From a virus, in the IMG/VR virus record IMGVR_UViG_3300036768_001650, positions 1 through 20,959 of that record: a DNA stretch of 20,959 bases. The stretch is one strand, 5' to 3'. Below, one piece after another: positions 16,001-20,959 of the stretch. The notes under the pieces were generated by a model. The model was not told the origin of the DNA, did not search any database, and saw nothing but the letters and a program-made list of their open reading frames with translations. Numbering within the stretch: the stretch's first letter is position 1; each line of letters begins with the position of its first letter. The translations under genes and the position numbers were made by a program.

Positions 16001-16643
16001 TTTGTCTGGCCATCAAGAAGATATACTTGTCCAGGAAGAGAGTCCTTATGTAGGATACAAGCAAATCCGTATGCTCTTAAATGACCCTGCTTCACCAAGT
16101 CGTGGTATTATGGTGTTCTCTACACCAGAACAGTTTAACAAGATCAACGATATTGGTCAGGTGCAAATTTATGCCATGGCTAAGCTTGGTTTTAATACTA
16201 CTATCAAAAAAGGCTTAGATAGCTATCGTTATCATACTGGTTTGATTGGCGAGGCTAATCGTATCGTTTACGGAGATCCTAGAGACCCAATAACATATCC
16301 AGGTGTTGGCGCAGCAGGTGCTGAGATATTCATTCGTGAGCCTCTTTTTAGAAGAGTCCAGGTTGCTATCGATGTGCGTATCGAGACTGGTATTCCTTTT
16401 GCCCAGATCGCAGAGCAGGTTAGAACTAACATCACTGCTCTTATCGAAGGTAATGAGATCGGTCAGCCTATTGCTATCAGTGACATCGTAGAGACAGTAA
16501 ACACCATCCCTGGAGTACGTGCTGTGGCTATTAGTTCTCCGCTTTACAATGCTTCGAACGATACAATTCATATCGCTCCTTCAGAGAAGGCAAGAATTAT
16601 TGACCCAACAACCGATATTTCTGTTAGACAGATTGGTAGTTAA
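10065..16643 (+). CDS. Giant baseplate J (gp6-like) wedge protein with a large modular insertion
   Basis: The protein has 2192 residues, where baseplate J proteins usually have about 350-650. The N-terminus (1-110: ISRTGVNDINVGSLTTQLFE, then LRRIATDEGL), the middle core (190-300: GKIGNVPIGAI, then DEELRIRIKRARL) and the C-terminus (2088-2192: FRRVQVAIDVRIETGIPF, then NTIPGVRAV) are clear baseplate J parts. Between about residues 300 and 2085 lies a string of small beta modules: two copies of one type (383-470, 507-606), five of a GD...NxGxF type (from 1133, 1507, 1660, 1745 and 1936), a Thr/Ala-rich module (1560-1645) and one unit (1789-1892) shared with the next gene. In the baseplate, gp6-type proteins form the ring that changes shape on contraction. 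The insertion could be surface arms or receptor-facing structure. The next gene starts two bases after the stop codon. Confidence 0.85.
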   Translation: MAQTPDIKTQEQFLGEMLADWISRTGVNDINVGSLTTQLFEVMALMAARVSGDALQILRDLSVDRAEGESLRRIATDEGLRELPARVASGTVTITDSSFTKIATKIYAGAKAPNIGSTEIFVSDASNFPNSGNIYIGRGTPNVEGPLAYTSKTPIGGYWKLTLSTSTTKFHNINESVILAQGGTRSIPTGTVVRAPASGATADVNFVVTQPAVILDGETEVNGVLVSAQEPGKIGNVPIGAIKEFATPPFTGAKVTNKLPFKTGRDVETDEELRIRIKRARLSRGLGTALAVKSSVIGATPSDENATIVSSEIVTSAGETTLYVDDGTGYEQKTSGVGVEFLVDSALGGETNFQLETGGRQTSVAKAFIVSNLKAPFDIAGTDRLAVSVGGVTTEHVFQDSDFISPGGATAYEIVASINANSSLLFEAATAEGGTKVMLQARANDNEDIQVVGVTAGRDAAVLMGFPSNKVETLRLFKNKKPLSKDGRTATVISRKQTAWSSTIASGETLKISVDGTDPITYTITDADFIAEGSHNSVAATNSLESWVNVFNNKLTGVTATRVGEQIYLTSNLGTSDRAKIEIFQSGSSLVSKGMFSSTLGLSATGKSADFEFSRNTAQIKLKTPLNAGDELTAGSRETEARVQTARILGGTLTIPSTAYIWFLFDDKNASIVNTGVSANSVINVQKPTTNIVRYVSSVPSAFSSVQVGDYVIIWSTQLSAPNRLEGRVNAVTPTALDIKVTAAEYAAAVVESGVVFQEGFVVLRTSKVPQKLKVNPGTAKPISQIADELSSQVKAAEFSTLDDEIIVCKSKTKTSDGAVLVVTFDVNGKLLSFTAGDSDVSKDSLIAFYESGYKEGSFPLFAHTDFASEASAVPPSTYISTITSSISPSSLGLDPNLIIGYLQPYGSILDALSTSETTELDNYSGATLTLDQDPLIKRLRLGDRLYFAQPLDFGHEDEAVVILDGDVSNKTFEIPFFRRAQTNTSLPNNPNSFNAYDLDGGPTTPFTQFFGSAFKFDNFKVLMQAKRVIDPPANEDAILYRAVKWGRSGERINVAYTYPTVPNSPVSHTVTVDDNINVRISLKSGGAITTNIDGTTEWDVTITPNTPVAGVDQVTYTWSGVGTAPGLSGLSGGEYVTISQGSELNVKNTGTFRVSTQVGFTPTANSFTIVRKNGEAVAEQNKATLVASVFSFYAPLATTAADIQTYVSTSSLSNILTATLVNDSGTSGSGVINKSTAEQNNFAISYYFLKDGINWIASTNLGGSPQFTFKTPLTYTSDTGYAFNQSEELRLIPTSVEQAVRFANVLAVTGFTTLGSIRLTNRESRMELSTNLLGGSGSIQIVGGTANSVETPVLGSSLLIKNQYILSSVNKSGLLGFHSDQWVKLFARFKQPKSTLFKETATISIDGDFGTIGKSKIALSGRTLTDRHFGQPRHHIRSRTRTFKVEKQGDFTCISWDGSGTQPFFSKTLNLNATAGGTLNIEKISNTSEVNIFILTGPVNFTEVSIGDIITISGMVYPENNGSFLVTGVSQNGKTLRILNPIGISEFSTGTFTITNNATVNNDQFQVGTTTLIAGTHFTVGATANDTAANLATAIGAIPGVTASASANVVTIEATTPNANIALGYTDVGSNGGATVSGSQLVGRSYTSSDFSCTSSVKEGDTVIISAPFTYDNRGKFRVIRRFNNSIYIDNPNSVEETVNLPNNYQNLGYALGVAQFKVDASNNRMRLQWISGGTEPDFDIAQPGDELICSGTNFLTSNQGTFTVTSSGKQLQEITRVTCIPGNQITSGHYWLLNAAGNTTEYYVWYNVSGGGGDPMLAGKTGIQVVINSGDSASQVATATNTAINGLPTVFTSVVSNNKVTITTTGYAETTHATTGNMNSPFSVEILQAGRRTFIECINPSVTAQSTPFTISNASDLLLHRPQILFYEYEATVKGDSFIITGDFLGSNNKGSWVVDRVIDQDTILVVGSMVDKDPISLSGHQEDILVQEESPYVGYKQIRMLLNDPASPSRGIMVFSTPEQFNKINDIGQVQIYAMAKLGFNTTIKKGLDSYRYHTGLIGEANRIVYGDPRDPITYPGVGAAGAEIFIREPLFRRVQVAIDVRIETGIPFAQIAEQVRTNITALIEGNEIGQPIAISDIVETVNTIPGVRAVAISSPLYNASNDTIHIAPSEKARIIDPTTDISVRQIGS
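11211..11880 (+). repeat. Two tandem beta modules of a G-DF-AxEI type within baseplate J
   Basis: The first covers 11211 to about 11470, the second 11583 to about 11880. Both read as a strand, a Gly turn, a strand with a (S/A)DF motif (QDSDFIS, TDADFIA), a helix with Ala/Asn, then two strands and a small-residue end near LMGF or LGLS. A third related copy is in the next gene at 17027-17296. Confidence 0.5.
13461..15977 (+). repeat. Five dispersed GD...NxGxF beta modules within baseplate J
   Basis: Units start at 13461, 14583, 15042, 15297 and 15870 and are about 90-130 bases each. Each has Gly-Asp/Glu followed by an alternating strand ending in Ser/Thr-Gly or similar, an Asn-rich turn, then Gly-x-(F/W) and two more strands: for example IGDIITISG...NNGSFLVTG and PGDELICSG...NQGTFTVT. 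A sixth copy is at 17414-17533 in the next gene. Confidence 0.55.
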
Positions 16644-16645
16644 AG

Positions 16646-18691
16646 ATGGCAACAACTAAGCAGGAACAATACGAGATACTGAGAAAGCTATTCAACAGCG
16701 CAATCCGTGGTCCAAACACAGACGCAATACTTTGGGCATTGGCTAATCCTGCCGTTAACCTTATGAATAATATTGAGGCTATACACGATAATGTGTATAT
16801 TGCTACGGCTGTTGATCGTTATCTGGATCAAAGGCTTGCGGACTATAATCTAGTAAGACCCCCAGAGGTTGGTCTTAGTGATGATATTTTCCGTCATATT
16901 GGAATTTCAGTCATTAACAGAAAGCAGGTTCGTGATCTTATTATGTCTATCCTTACTACCATATTTGGTAAGGAATTGACTCAAGCTACTGCAAAAAGTG
17001 GTAAGGCTGCACCTTACGACCTTGATGATGGCGATATTCTCAAAGTTAAATTTGATGGAGGAGAGGTTGTTCAAATTAAGTTTGAGTCTGCACAGTTTGT
17101 TAACATCAATGCAGCCACTGCTCAGGAAGTGGCTGATGCCATTACAAAATCATTAAGAGCGCAAGGGAAGTCTGGACGCGCTTTTGTAAAAGACGATGGT
17201 TCTGGTTCGTATGTTGCCTTGATTTCTGATACAGAAGGCCCACAGTCTTCTGTGGTTGTGCTTGGCGGACGTGCTCAGAATGAGCTTATGTTTGATAAGG
17301 TTCGCCCTACCACTGGCGCGGCATCTACAACGTGGGCTGTATCTCTTGTAGCTGGTGGTTTTTTGAGATTCACATGGATAGGAGGTTCTAATCCATCTAT
17401 TGGGAAAGTGCGTGTTGGCGACTATGTAAATATCTTTGGTTCTGGTTTTAATGCTCAGAATCAGGGCACTTTCACCATAACGGGCGTAAAAGGTGGAACT
17501 GTAAATAATGCGTATTTTGAGGTTGAAAACCCACTAGGAGTAGCTCAGGCTAGCGTTGCTCAGGGTACTACTGATGGGATTTTATTTTTTCAGCCTGTCA
17601 AAAACACAATAACCACAAAGTTTAGATATGCGGCTCTTTTTCAGGAAGAGTCAAGACTTCTTGAGGTTTTCATTCCTGCTACAACTAAGGTGGTGCGTCG
17701 TGACCGTAAAGGTGCTGCTCATATTCATGAGCCTATTATTGTTACAGAAACATATGACCCAGGTAAGAATGAGATAACCGACGTTACGGTTCCAAGCCCT
17801 AGCCTTATCTCAGATGGTGATTATTTCTTATTGGATTCCGCAGGCAATGTACATCTTTACTATGTCTATTTTGACACTACTGGTGGAAATCTTGTCGATC
17901 CAGCTATTGCTGGTAGAACTGGTATACGTGTAGATATATCTACAGCTACAAACGCAACAGATGTTGCCATTAAAGCTGCAAGCGCAATCAACGATATTGC
18001 TTATTTCAATGTTGCCACACCTTCTGGACCTGTGTTTAGAATTTGTAATGCTCAGGTTGGCAACTCTAACGGTGTAGCAAACGGAAACGTCACAGGCCTT
18101 TCTTTGTCTATTGTTCAGCAGGGAGTTGATGAGACATCTACTACGAGTTCTACTCCAAATCCAAATGAAACTCTTCCAGATCAACAAGGCCCTTACACAT
18201 ACGATCCCACACAACCTTTTGTGCTGTCTGACATAGGGACAACTTCTACCGCCGTTATTTCTCCAGAATCAGGAAAGATTATACAGGTTTCAAATGCATC
18301 GAATTTTCCTGACAAGCCAGGTTTCATAATGATCAGCTATGGCACTGATAGGCAAGAAGGTCCTGTTCCATATTTAGCTCGCCCGAGCAATACTACTATT
18401 CTTTTGAGTCCTGCGTTTCGTATTGTCAACACACACGCTGTAGGCACATCAGTTAGACTTGTTGCTCAAACAGGCCCTGTATCTATTGACAAGGCTGGTG
18501 CTGACTTCCCAGCTTATCTCACTGATGTTGTTGCTGGAAGGCTCTATGCAGAGAAACTCGTCAAAGAAGTAGCTGCTACTGGTATAAACATTGTTATCAC
18601 TATTTTGTACCCTGGCGATGAGGGGTTATCAAAATTCTGGACTCCATTTTCAGAAAAAGTCGTAGTTTGGGGAGAAGATTCAAATGCCTAA
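16646..18691 (+). CDS. Second baseplate wedge protein sharing modules with baseplate J
   Basis: The 681-residue protein follows the baseplate J gene by two bases with no clear ribosome site of its own, so it is probably translationally coupled. Residues 1-110 look helical and contain AVDRYLDQRLADYNLVRPP and DIFRHIGISVINRKQV, a start resembling baseplate J relatives. Then come modules seen in the giant neighbour: a G-DF-AxEI type unit (128-217), a GD...NxGxF unit (257-296), a DYFLL...GNVHLYYVYF unit (390-493) and an ASNFP...EGPVPY unit (about 535-610). The C-terminus (615-681) is mixed alpha/beta with VITILYPGDEG. It could be the partner of the J protein in the wedge, like T4 gp7 or a gpI-type protein, but no clear homology was seen. 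Its end overlaps the next gene by eight bases. Confidence 0.65.
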   Translation: MATTKQEQYEILRKLFNSAIRGPNTDAILWALANPAVNLMNNIEAIHDNVYIATAVDRYLDQRLADYNLVRPPEVGLSDDIFRHIGISVINRKQVRDLIMSILTTIFGKELTQATAKSGKAAPYDLDDGDILKVKFDGGEVVQIKFESAQFVNINAATAQEVADAITKSLRAQGKSGRAFVKDDGSGSYVALISDTEGPQSSVVVLGGRAQNELMFDKVRPTTGAASTTWAVSLVAGGFLRFTWIGGSNPSIGKVRVGDYVNIFGSGFNAQNQGTFTITGVKGGTVNNAYFEVENPLGVAQASVAQGTTDGILFFQPVKNTITTKFRYAALFQEESRLLEVFIPATTKVVRRDRKGAAHIHEPIIVTETYDPGKNEITDVTVPSPSLISDGDYFLLDSAGNVHLYYVYFDTTGGNLVDPAIAGRTGIRVDISTATNATDVAIKAASAINDIAYFNVATPSGPVFRICNAQVGNSNGVANGNVTGLSLSIVQQGVDETSTTSSTPNPNETLPDQQGPYTYDPTQPFVLSDIGTTSTAVISPESGKIIQVSNASNFPDKPGFIMISYGTDRQEGPVPYLARPSNTTILLSPAFRIVNTHAVGTSVRLVAQTGPVSIDKAGADFPAYLTDVVAGRLYAEKLVKEVAATGINIVITILYPGDEGLSKFWTPFSEKVVVWGEDSNA

Positions 18692-19112
18692 ACCCTCGGT
18701 TGTTCTTTCTGGTGCTTTAGTTAGAATATATATAAACAATAGAGTCTATAATGAGGCTCAAGCTGTCTCTTACACTATTGACTACGGTGAAGTCGAAGTG
18801 TATGGAATTGATTCCCCATTTCCTCAAGAGATCCATTCAACAAGAGCTATGGTAGCTGGTAGTATTTCTGGTCTACGTCTTAGAAACTCTGGTGGTATCC
18901 AGCCTTTCAAAGCAAGACCTAAGATCACAGATGTTATAAAAGCTGAGTATATCAGCCTTAGAATTCAAGATAGAAGCACAGGTGAGGATATCCTTTTTAT
19001 ACCCAATGCGAAAGTAAGTAAGCAAAGCCTTCAAGTTCAGGCCAAGGGGATTGTTCGTTTGAGTTTTGACTTTAAAGGGCTTATAGGTTTTGAACCAATG
19101 GATAGAGTTTAA
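18684..19112 (+). CDS. Small tail-tube-fold protein, possible tube initiator
   Basis: This 142-residue protein is beta-rich: VRIYINNRVYNEAQAVSYTI, then DYGEVEVYGIDSPFPQEI, a Gly-containing loop (MVAGSISGLRLRNSGG), and a final NAKVSKQSLQVQAKGIVRLS with FDFKG. The order of strands, the helix in the middle and the ending resemble small tail tube and tube-like proteins (gp19 fold), which also act as tube initiators in the baseplate (T4 gp48/gp54). Its place as the last wedge gene suits an initiator rather than the main tube protein. GGGGAGA at 18669-18675 gives the start at 18684. It ends tail-to-tail with the exonuclease gene, overlapping by four bases (TTAA). Confidence 0.6.
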   Translation: MPKPSVVLSGALVRIYINNRVYNEAQAVSYTIDYGEVEVYGIDSPFPQEIHSTRAMVAGSISGLRLRNSGGIQPFKARPKITDVIKAEYISLRIQDRSTGEDILFIPNAKVSKQSLQVQAKGIVRLSFDFKGLIGFEPMDRV

Positions 19113-19648
19113 GTTTTTTTAAGCTTAGCAGACAAAAAATTATAAACTTTCACCGTATTGATAGCATCCCAAAGGGCGTTGTGGCTTTTACCTTCGAAGG
19201 TAAGGCCTAGTTCTTTTATGGCATCTTCTAACCCGCCTTTTACTTTTTCACCGTTTTCTATACGGTACATCTGATAAAGAGTTTTAACATCCAAAACCCT
19301 ATGACCCATGAAGTTTGGCTCTCCTGGGTCTGCCTCTTTGTAAAGGTGTAAGGCATCGTTCCAGGAACCACTTCCCCATAGGATGGGGTTCTTAAATACT
19401 TTGTGCTTCTTTGCAAATTGCTTTAATTTAAAGTAGGCTTCTTTACATGAATACCCATGAGTCTCAACCTGATCTTGTGTGATGCCTGTTAGCTTGGTTA
19501 TTTCAGGTGCCAATTTCTCCTGTGGGTTTACATAAACCATGAATTTATCTATGATTACTCCGTCTTTTTTACGAAAAACGCAGGCACCGACTTGAATTAT
19601 TTTTTGTGACGGTTGATTTAGTTCTAAATCTATTGACAATAATTTCAT
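19109..19648 (-). CDS. DEDDh-family 3'-5' exonuclease (DnaQ-like)
   Basis: The 179-residue protein has all five catalytic residues of the DEDDh exonuclease family: Asp7 and Glu9 in SIDLEL, Asp98 in GSGSWNDAL, and His156 and Asp161 in KSHNALWDA. Length and layout match single-domain members of the ERI-1/KapD/DnaQ group, which remove nucleotides from the 3' end of RNA or DNA. Substrate cannot be read from sequence. It is placed on the minus strand after the baseplate genes, probably co-transcribed from upstream with the zinc-finger gene 30 bases away. Its ribosome site (GGAAAGG) is moderate. Roles in phage DNA repair, RNA processing or nucleotide recycling are all possible. Confidence 0.8.
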   Translation of the reverse strand: MKLLSIDLELNQPSQKIIQVGACVFRKKDGVIIDKFMVYVNPQEKLAPEITKLTGITQDQVETHGYSCKEAYFKLKQFAKKHKVFKNPILWGSGSWNDALHLYKEADPGEPNFMGHRVLDVKTLYQMYRIENGEKVKGGLEDAIKELGLTFEGKSHNALWDAINTVKVYNFLSAKLKKT

Positions 19649-19678
19649 TGGTGCCTTTCCATTATTTCTACCAAATGT

Positions 19679-20101
19679 TTATCGGTCTTTTTTGGTTGGC
19701 GTCTTGGGTATAGTGTCTTCATGCTTTATCCCTTTTACGGAGTTGTTGTATGGCTGGGATTTTGTTCTGTGACCACATGATGGGTTGTTGCATCGACGGA
19801 AATACCACGTTTCGCCTAACTTTGAGTATGTAAATATTTCTAAATAGCCAGCATGGCATTCCTTACACTCCCAGGCTTTTTTTAAATCCTCAAGCACCTC
19901 TGACACTGTTTTTTCTTTTTCTTTTTTATCTTCATTTTCATAAAATTCATCAATAATATCGCGTACATAGGAATGTCTATCTAAATCAAGTCTTGCTAGC
20001 TGCTTTCTAAGTTTTGAGATTTCTCTTTTGAGCTTCTCGTTTTCGTGTAAGGCTTTTTGAAGTCTCGTATACTCTTTGTCGCCTCTAGTATTTCTACCCA
20101 A
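19679..20101 (-). CDS. Coiled-coil protein with Ogr/Delta-like zinc finger
   Basis: The 140-residue protein begins with TTG at 20101. Residues 8-40 form a likely coiled coil (ENEKLKREISKLRKQL), followed by an acidic/lysine linker. Residues 78-120 hold a zinc-binding pattern: C79-K-E-C82, then 21 residues, then C104-N-N-P-S-C109 followed by GHRTKS. This spacing and the CxNxxC part resemble the Ogr/Delta proteins that activate late genes of P2-like phages, where 22 residues separate the pairs. Here the finger is C-terminal and attached to a dimerisation-like helix. It may bind DNA or RNA polymerase, but could also be a plain zinc ribbon. The C-terminal tail is Lys/Pro-rich. Confidence 0.65.
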   Translation of the reverse strand: MGRNTRGDKEYTRLQKALHENEKLKREISKLRKQLARLDLDRHSYVRDIIDEFYENEDKKEKEKTVSEVLEDLKKAWECKECHAGYLEIFTYSKLGETWYFRRCNNPSCGHRTKSQPYNNSVKGIKHEDTIPKTPTKKDR

Positions 20102-20216
20102 GGTTTTCTCCTTTCGATCTTGGCCTCAATATATGATATCTTCTTTTTAAGATTGAATCCACTATTTTTTCGTAGGATAGGCAATCTTTAAGGAGTAAGG
20201 TAGGGTATATAATATT
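20102..20216. promoter_or_regulatory. Divergent intergenic region with a stem-loop before the second endonuclease
   Basis: These 115 bases separate the minus-strand zinc-finger gene from the plus-strand endonuclease gene. They include an imperfect hairpin: AAGATTG (20149-20155) with CAATCTT (20182-20188), and inside it ATCC (20157-20160) with GGAT (20175-20178). AAGGAG follows directly at 20189-20194 region but is about 22 bases from the ATG at 20217; GTAGGG is nearer. A TATAAT at 20208-20213 is too close to the ATG to serve as an ordinary promoter box for it. Promoters for both genes probably lie here, without clear boxes. Confidence 0.35.
20108..20114 (-). promoter_or_regulatory. Ribosome binding site supporting a TTG start
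   Basis: Read on the minus strand this is AAAGGAG, six bases before the TTG at 20101. It is the best ribosome site in the region, and no ATG in that frame lies nearby, so TTG is the most likely start of the zinc-finger gene. Confidence 0.6.
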
Positions 20217-20959
20217 ATGCGGATTAAGTGGACTTTAGAGTCTCTTCAAGAAGAAGCTAAAAAGTACAAAACAAGGACAGAATGGGCTAAAAAGTCCAAA
20301 GCTTCCTATTTGGCTGCCGCTAGAAGAAAAATGCTTGATGCCCTATCTTCTCATATGGACCTATCAGCAAGTAAAAAGAAATGGTCAGAACAAGCCATAT
20401 TAAACGAGGCATTAAAGTATAAGTCCAAGTCCGAATGGCAAAGAAAATCTCCATCGAGCTATGTGGCTGCTCAAAGAAAGAAATTGCTTAAAAAGGCATC
20501 TGCCCATATGTCTAGGCCAGAATCTTGGGCTAAAAAATGGACCAAAGTGGCTGTTATTGAGGATGCAAAAAGATTTTCTTCTAGGAAAGAATGGCAAAAA
20601 CAGTCCCCTGCTTGGAAGGTCGCTCAAAGAAATAAATGGCTAGATGAGGCTTGCGCCCATATGGAAAACAAAAGATCTTCATGGACCAAAGAGGCAGTTG
20701 CAAGAGAAGCCATGAGATTTCAGTCAAAAAATGATTGGATAAAACTTTCTAAAAATTCATATCAATTTGCCCAAAAGATGGGTTGGTTAAATGAGCTTTC
20801 AAGCCATATGAAGGCCCAGGGCGGTGTTTCTTCTTTGGAAACGGAGCTTTTAAATACTATCAAATCTCAATATCCAAAAGCACACTCTGCTTGGTTTCAA
20901 GTGAAAGAGCCTGAATTTGCTCCAGCTAAGAGATTTCAGTTAGACATCTATGTCCCAGA
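20217..20959 (+). CDS. Homing endonuclease paralogue, four repeats and start of nuclease domain (3' end cut by window)
   Basis: The frame is open from the ATG at 20217 to the window edge (247 full codons). It has four repeats of about 44 residues (4-47, 55-98, 107-149, 155-198), one more than the gene at 9245, then the start of the same nuclease domain: SSLETELL with Glu208/Glu210, AWFQVKEPEFAPAKRFQLD with Asp243, cut just after Tyr-Val-Pro. The missing part should hold the EFNG...WH motif. Over the 72 bases 20886-20957 it matches 9761-9832 at 60 positions, showing shared recent ancestry. Upstream a TAA at 20196-20198 closes the frame, so the ATG at 20217 is the only good start. It is probably a free-standing mobile gene inserted beside the minus-strand accessory pair. 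Confidence 0.8.
   Translation, partial: MRIKWTLESLQEEAKKYKTRTEWAKKSKASYLAAARRKMLDALSSHMDLSASKKKWSEQAILNEALKYKSKSEWQRKSPSSYVAAQRKKLLKKASAHMSRPESWAKKWTKVAVIEDAKRFSSRKEWQKQSPAWKVAQRNKWLDEACAHMENKRSSWTKEAVAREAMRFQSKNDWIKLSKNSYQFAQKMGWLNELSSHMKAQGGVSSLETELLNTIKSQYPKAHSAWFQVKEPEFAPAKRFQLDIYVP
20226..20810 (+). repeat. Four 44-residue protein repeats in the second homing endonuclease
   Basis: Units cover 20226-20357, 20379-20510, 20535-20663 and 20679-20810. Each begins with (K/S)W and ends in HM, with the pattern A(K/L/M)(K/R)(Y/F), then (E/D)W, Ser, and Ala-rich helix. The spacing of units and the closing HM match the first endonuclease. Confidence 0.75.

Noticed and set aside
19105-19135. Terminator at the tube-fold/exonuclease junction
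   Set aside because: A run of T is present, but no stable G+C-containing stem precedes it on either strand.
19996-20184. 62-codon minus-strand reading frame overlapping the zinc-finger gene
   Set aside because: It overlaps the coiled-coil gene in another frame, has a low-complexity Lys-rich product and no clear ribosome site; the gene starting with TTG at 20101 has a better site and a recognisable finger.
20208-20213. TATAAT -10 box before the second endonuclease
   Set aside because: It ends three bases before the ATG, too close for a normal transcript with a leader, and has no good -35 partner.
20461-20643. 60-codon plus-strand reading frame inside the second endonuclease
   Set aside because: It is an out-of-frame shadow of the repeat array; the frame from 20217 carries the conserved repeats and nuclease start.

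Overview
The window is part of the tail and baseplate region of a contractile-tailed bacteriophage (myovirus type). It is A+T-rich by eye. Genes are tightly packed, often with start/stop overlaps of a few bases, and most are preceded by purine-rich ribosome binding sites. No tRNA, rRNA, CRISPR array, integrase or transposase was seen. The host cannot be named from the sequence. Large gene sizes, two paralogous homing endonucleases and several accessory genes between structural genes suggest a large-genome lytic phage, but genome size is an inference.

Layout. Positions 1-921 hold the 3' end of a helical tail protein, probably the tape measure. Then come a baseplate hub protein of the gp27/gpD type (914-2815) and a central spike of the gp5/gpV type with a C-terminal beta-helix (2812-3870). 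Next is a short accessory stretch: a CPBP-like intramembrane protease (3882-4367), an unknown 92-residue protein (4367-4645) and a likely virion protein (4645-5955). An exported HExxH metalloprotease lies on the opposite strand (5952-6518). The wedge genes follow: a LysM-gp25 multidomain protein (6580-9222), a homing endonuclease (9245-10081), a 2192-residue baseplate J protein (10065-16643), a second wedge protein sharing modules with it (16646-18691), and a small tube-fold protein (18684-19112). Then two minus-strand genes encode a DEDDh exonuclease (19109-19648) and a coiled-coil/zinc-finger protein (19679-20101). The window ends inside a second homing endonuclease closely related to the first (20217 to the edge).

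How it fits together. Hub, spike, LysM-gp25, baseplate J, the second wedge protein and the tube-fold protein together make most of a baseplate and tube-start complex. The striking parts are the roughly 1800-residue insertion in the baseplate J protein, built from small repeated beta modules that recur in its neighbours, and the two predicted proteases (one membrane-embedded, one exported) lodged between structural genes. The minus-strand genes and the endonucleases look like accessory cargo. The zinc-finger protein has a cysteine pattern close to the Ogr/Delta late-transcription activators, so it could be a regulator. All functional calls rest on reading motifs by eye; no database search was possible.
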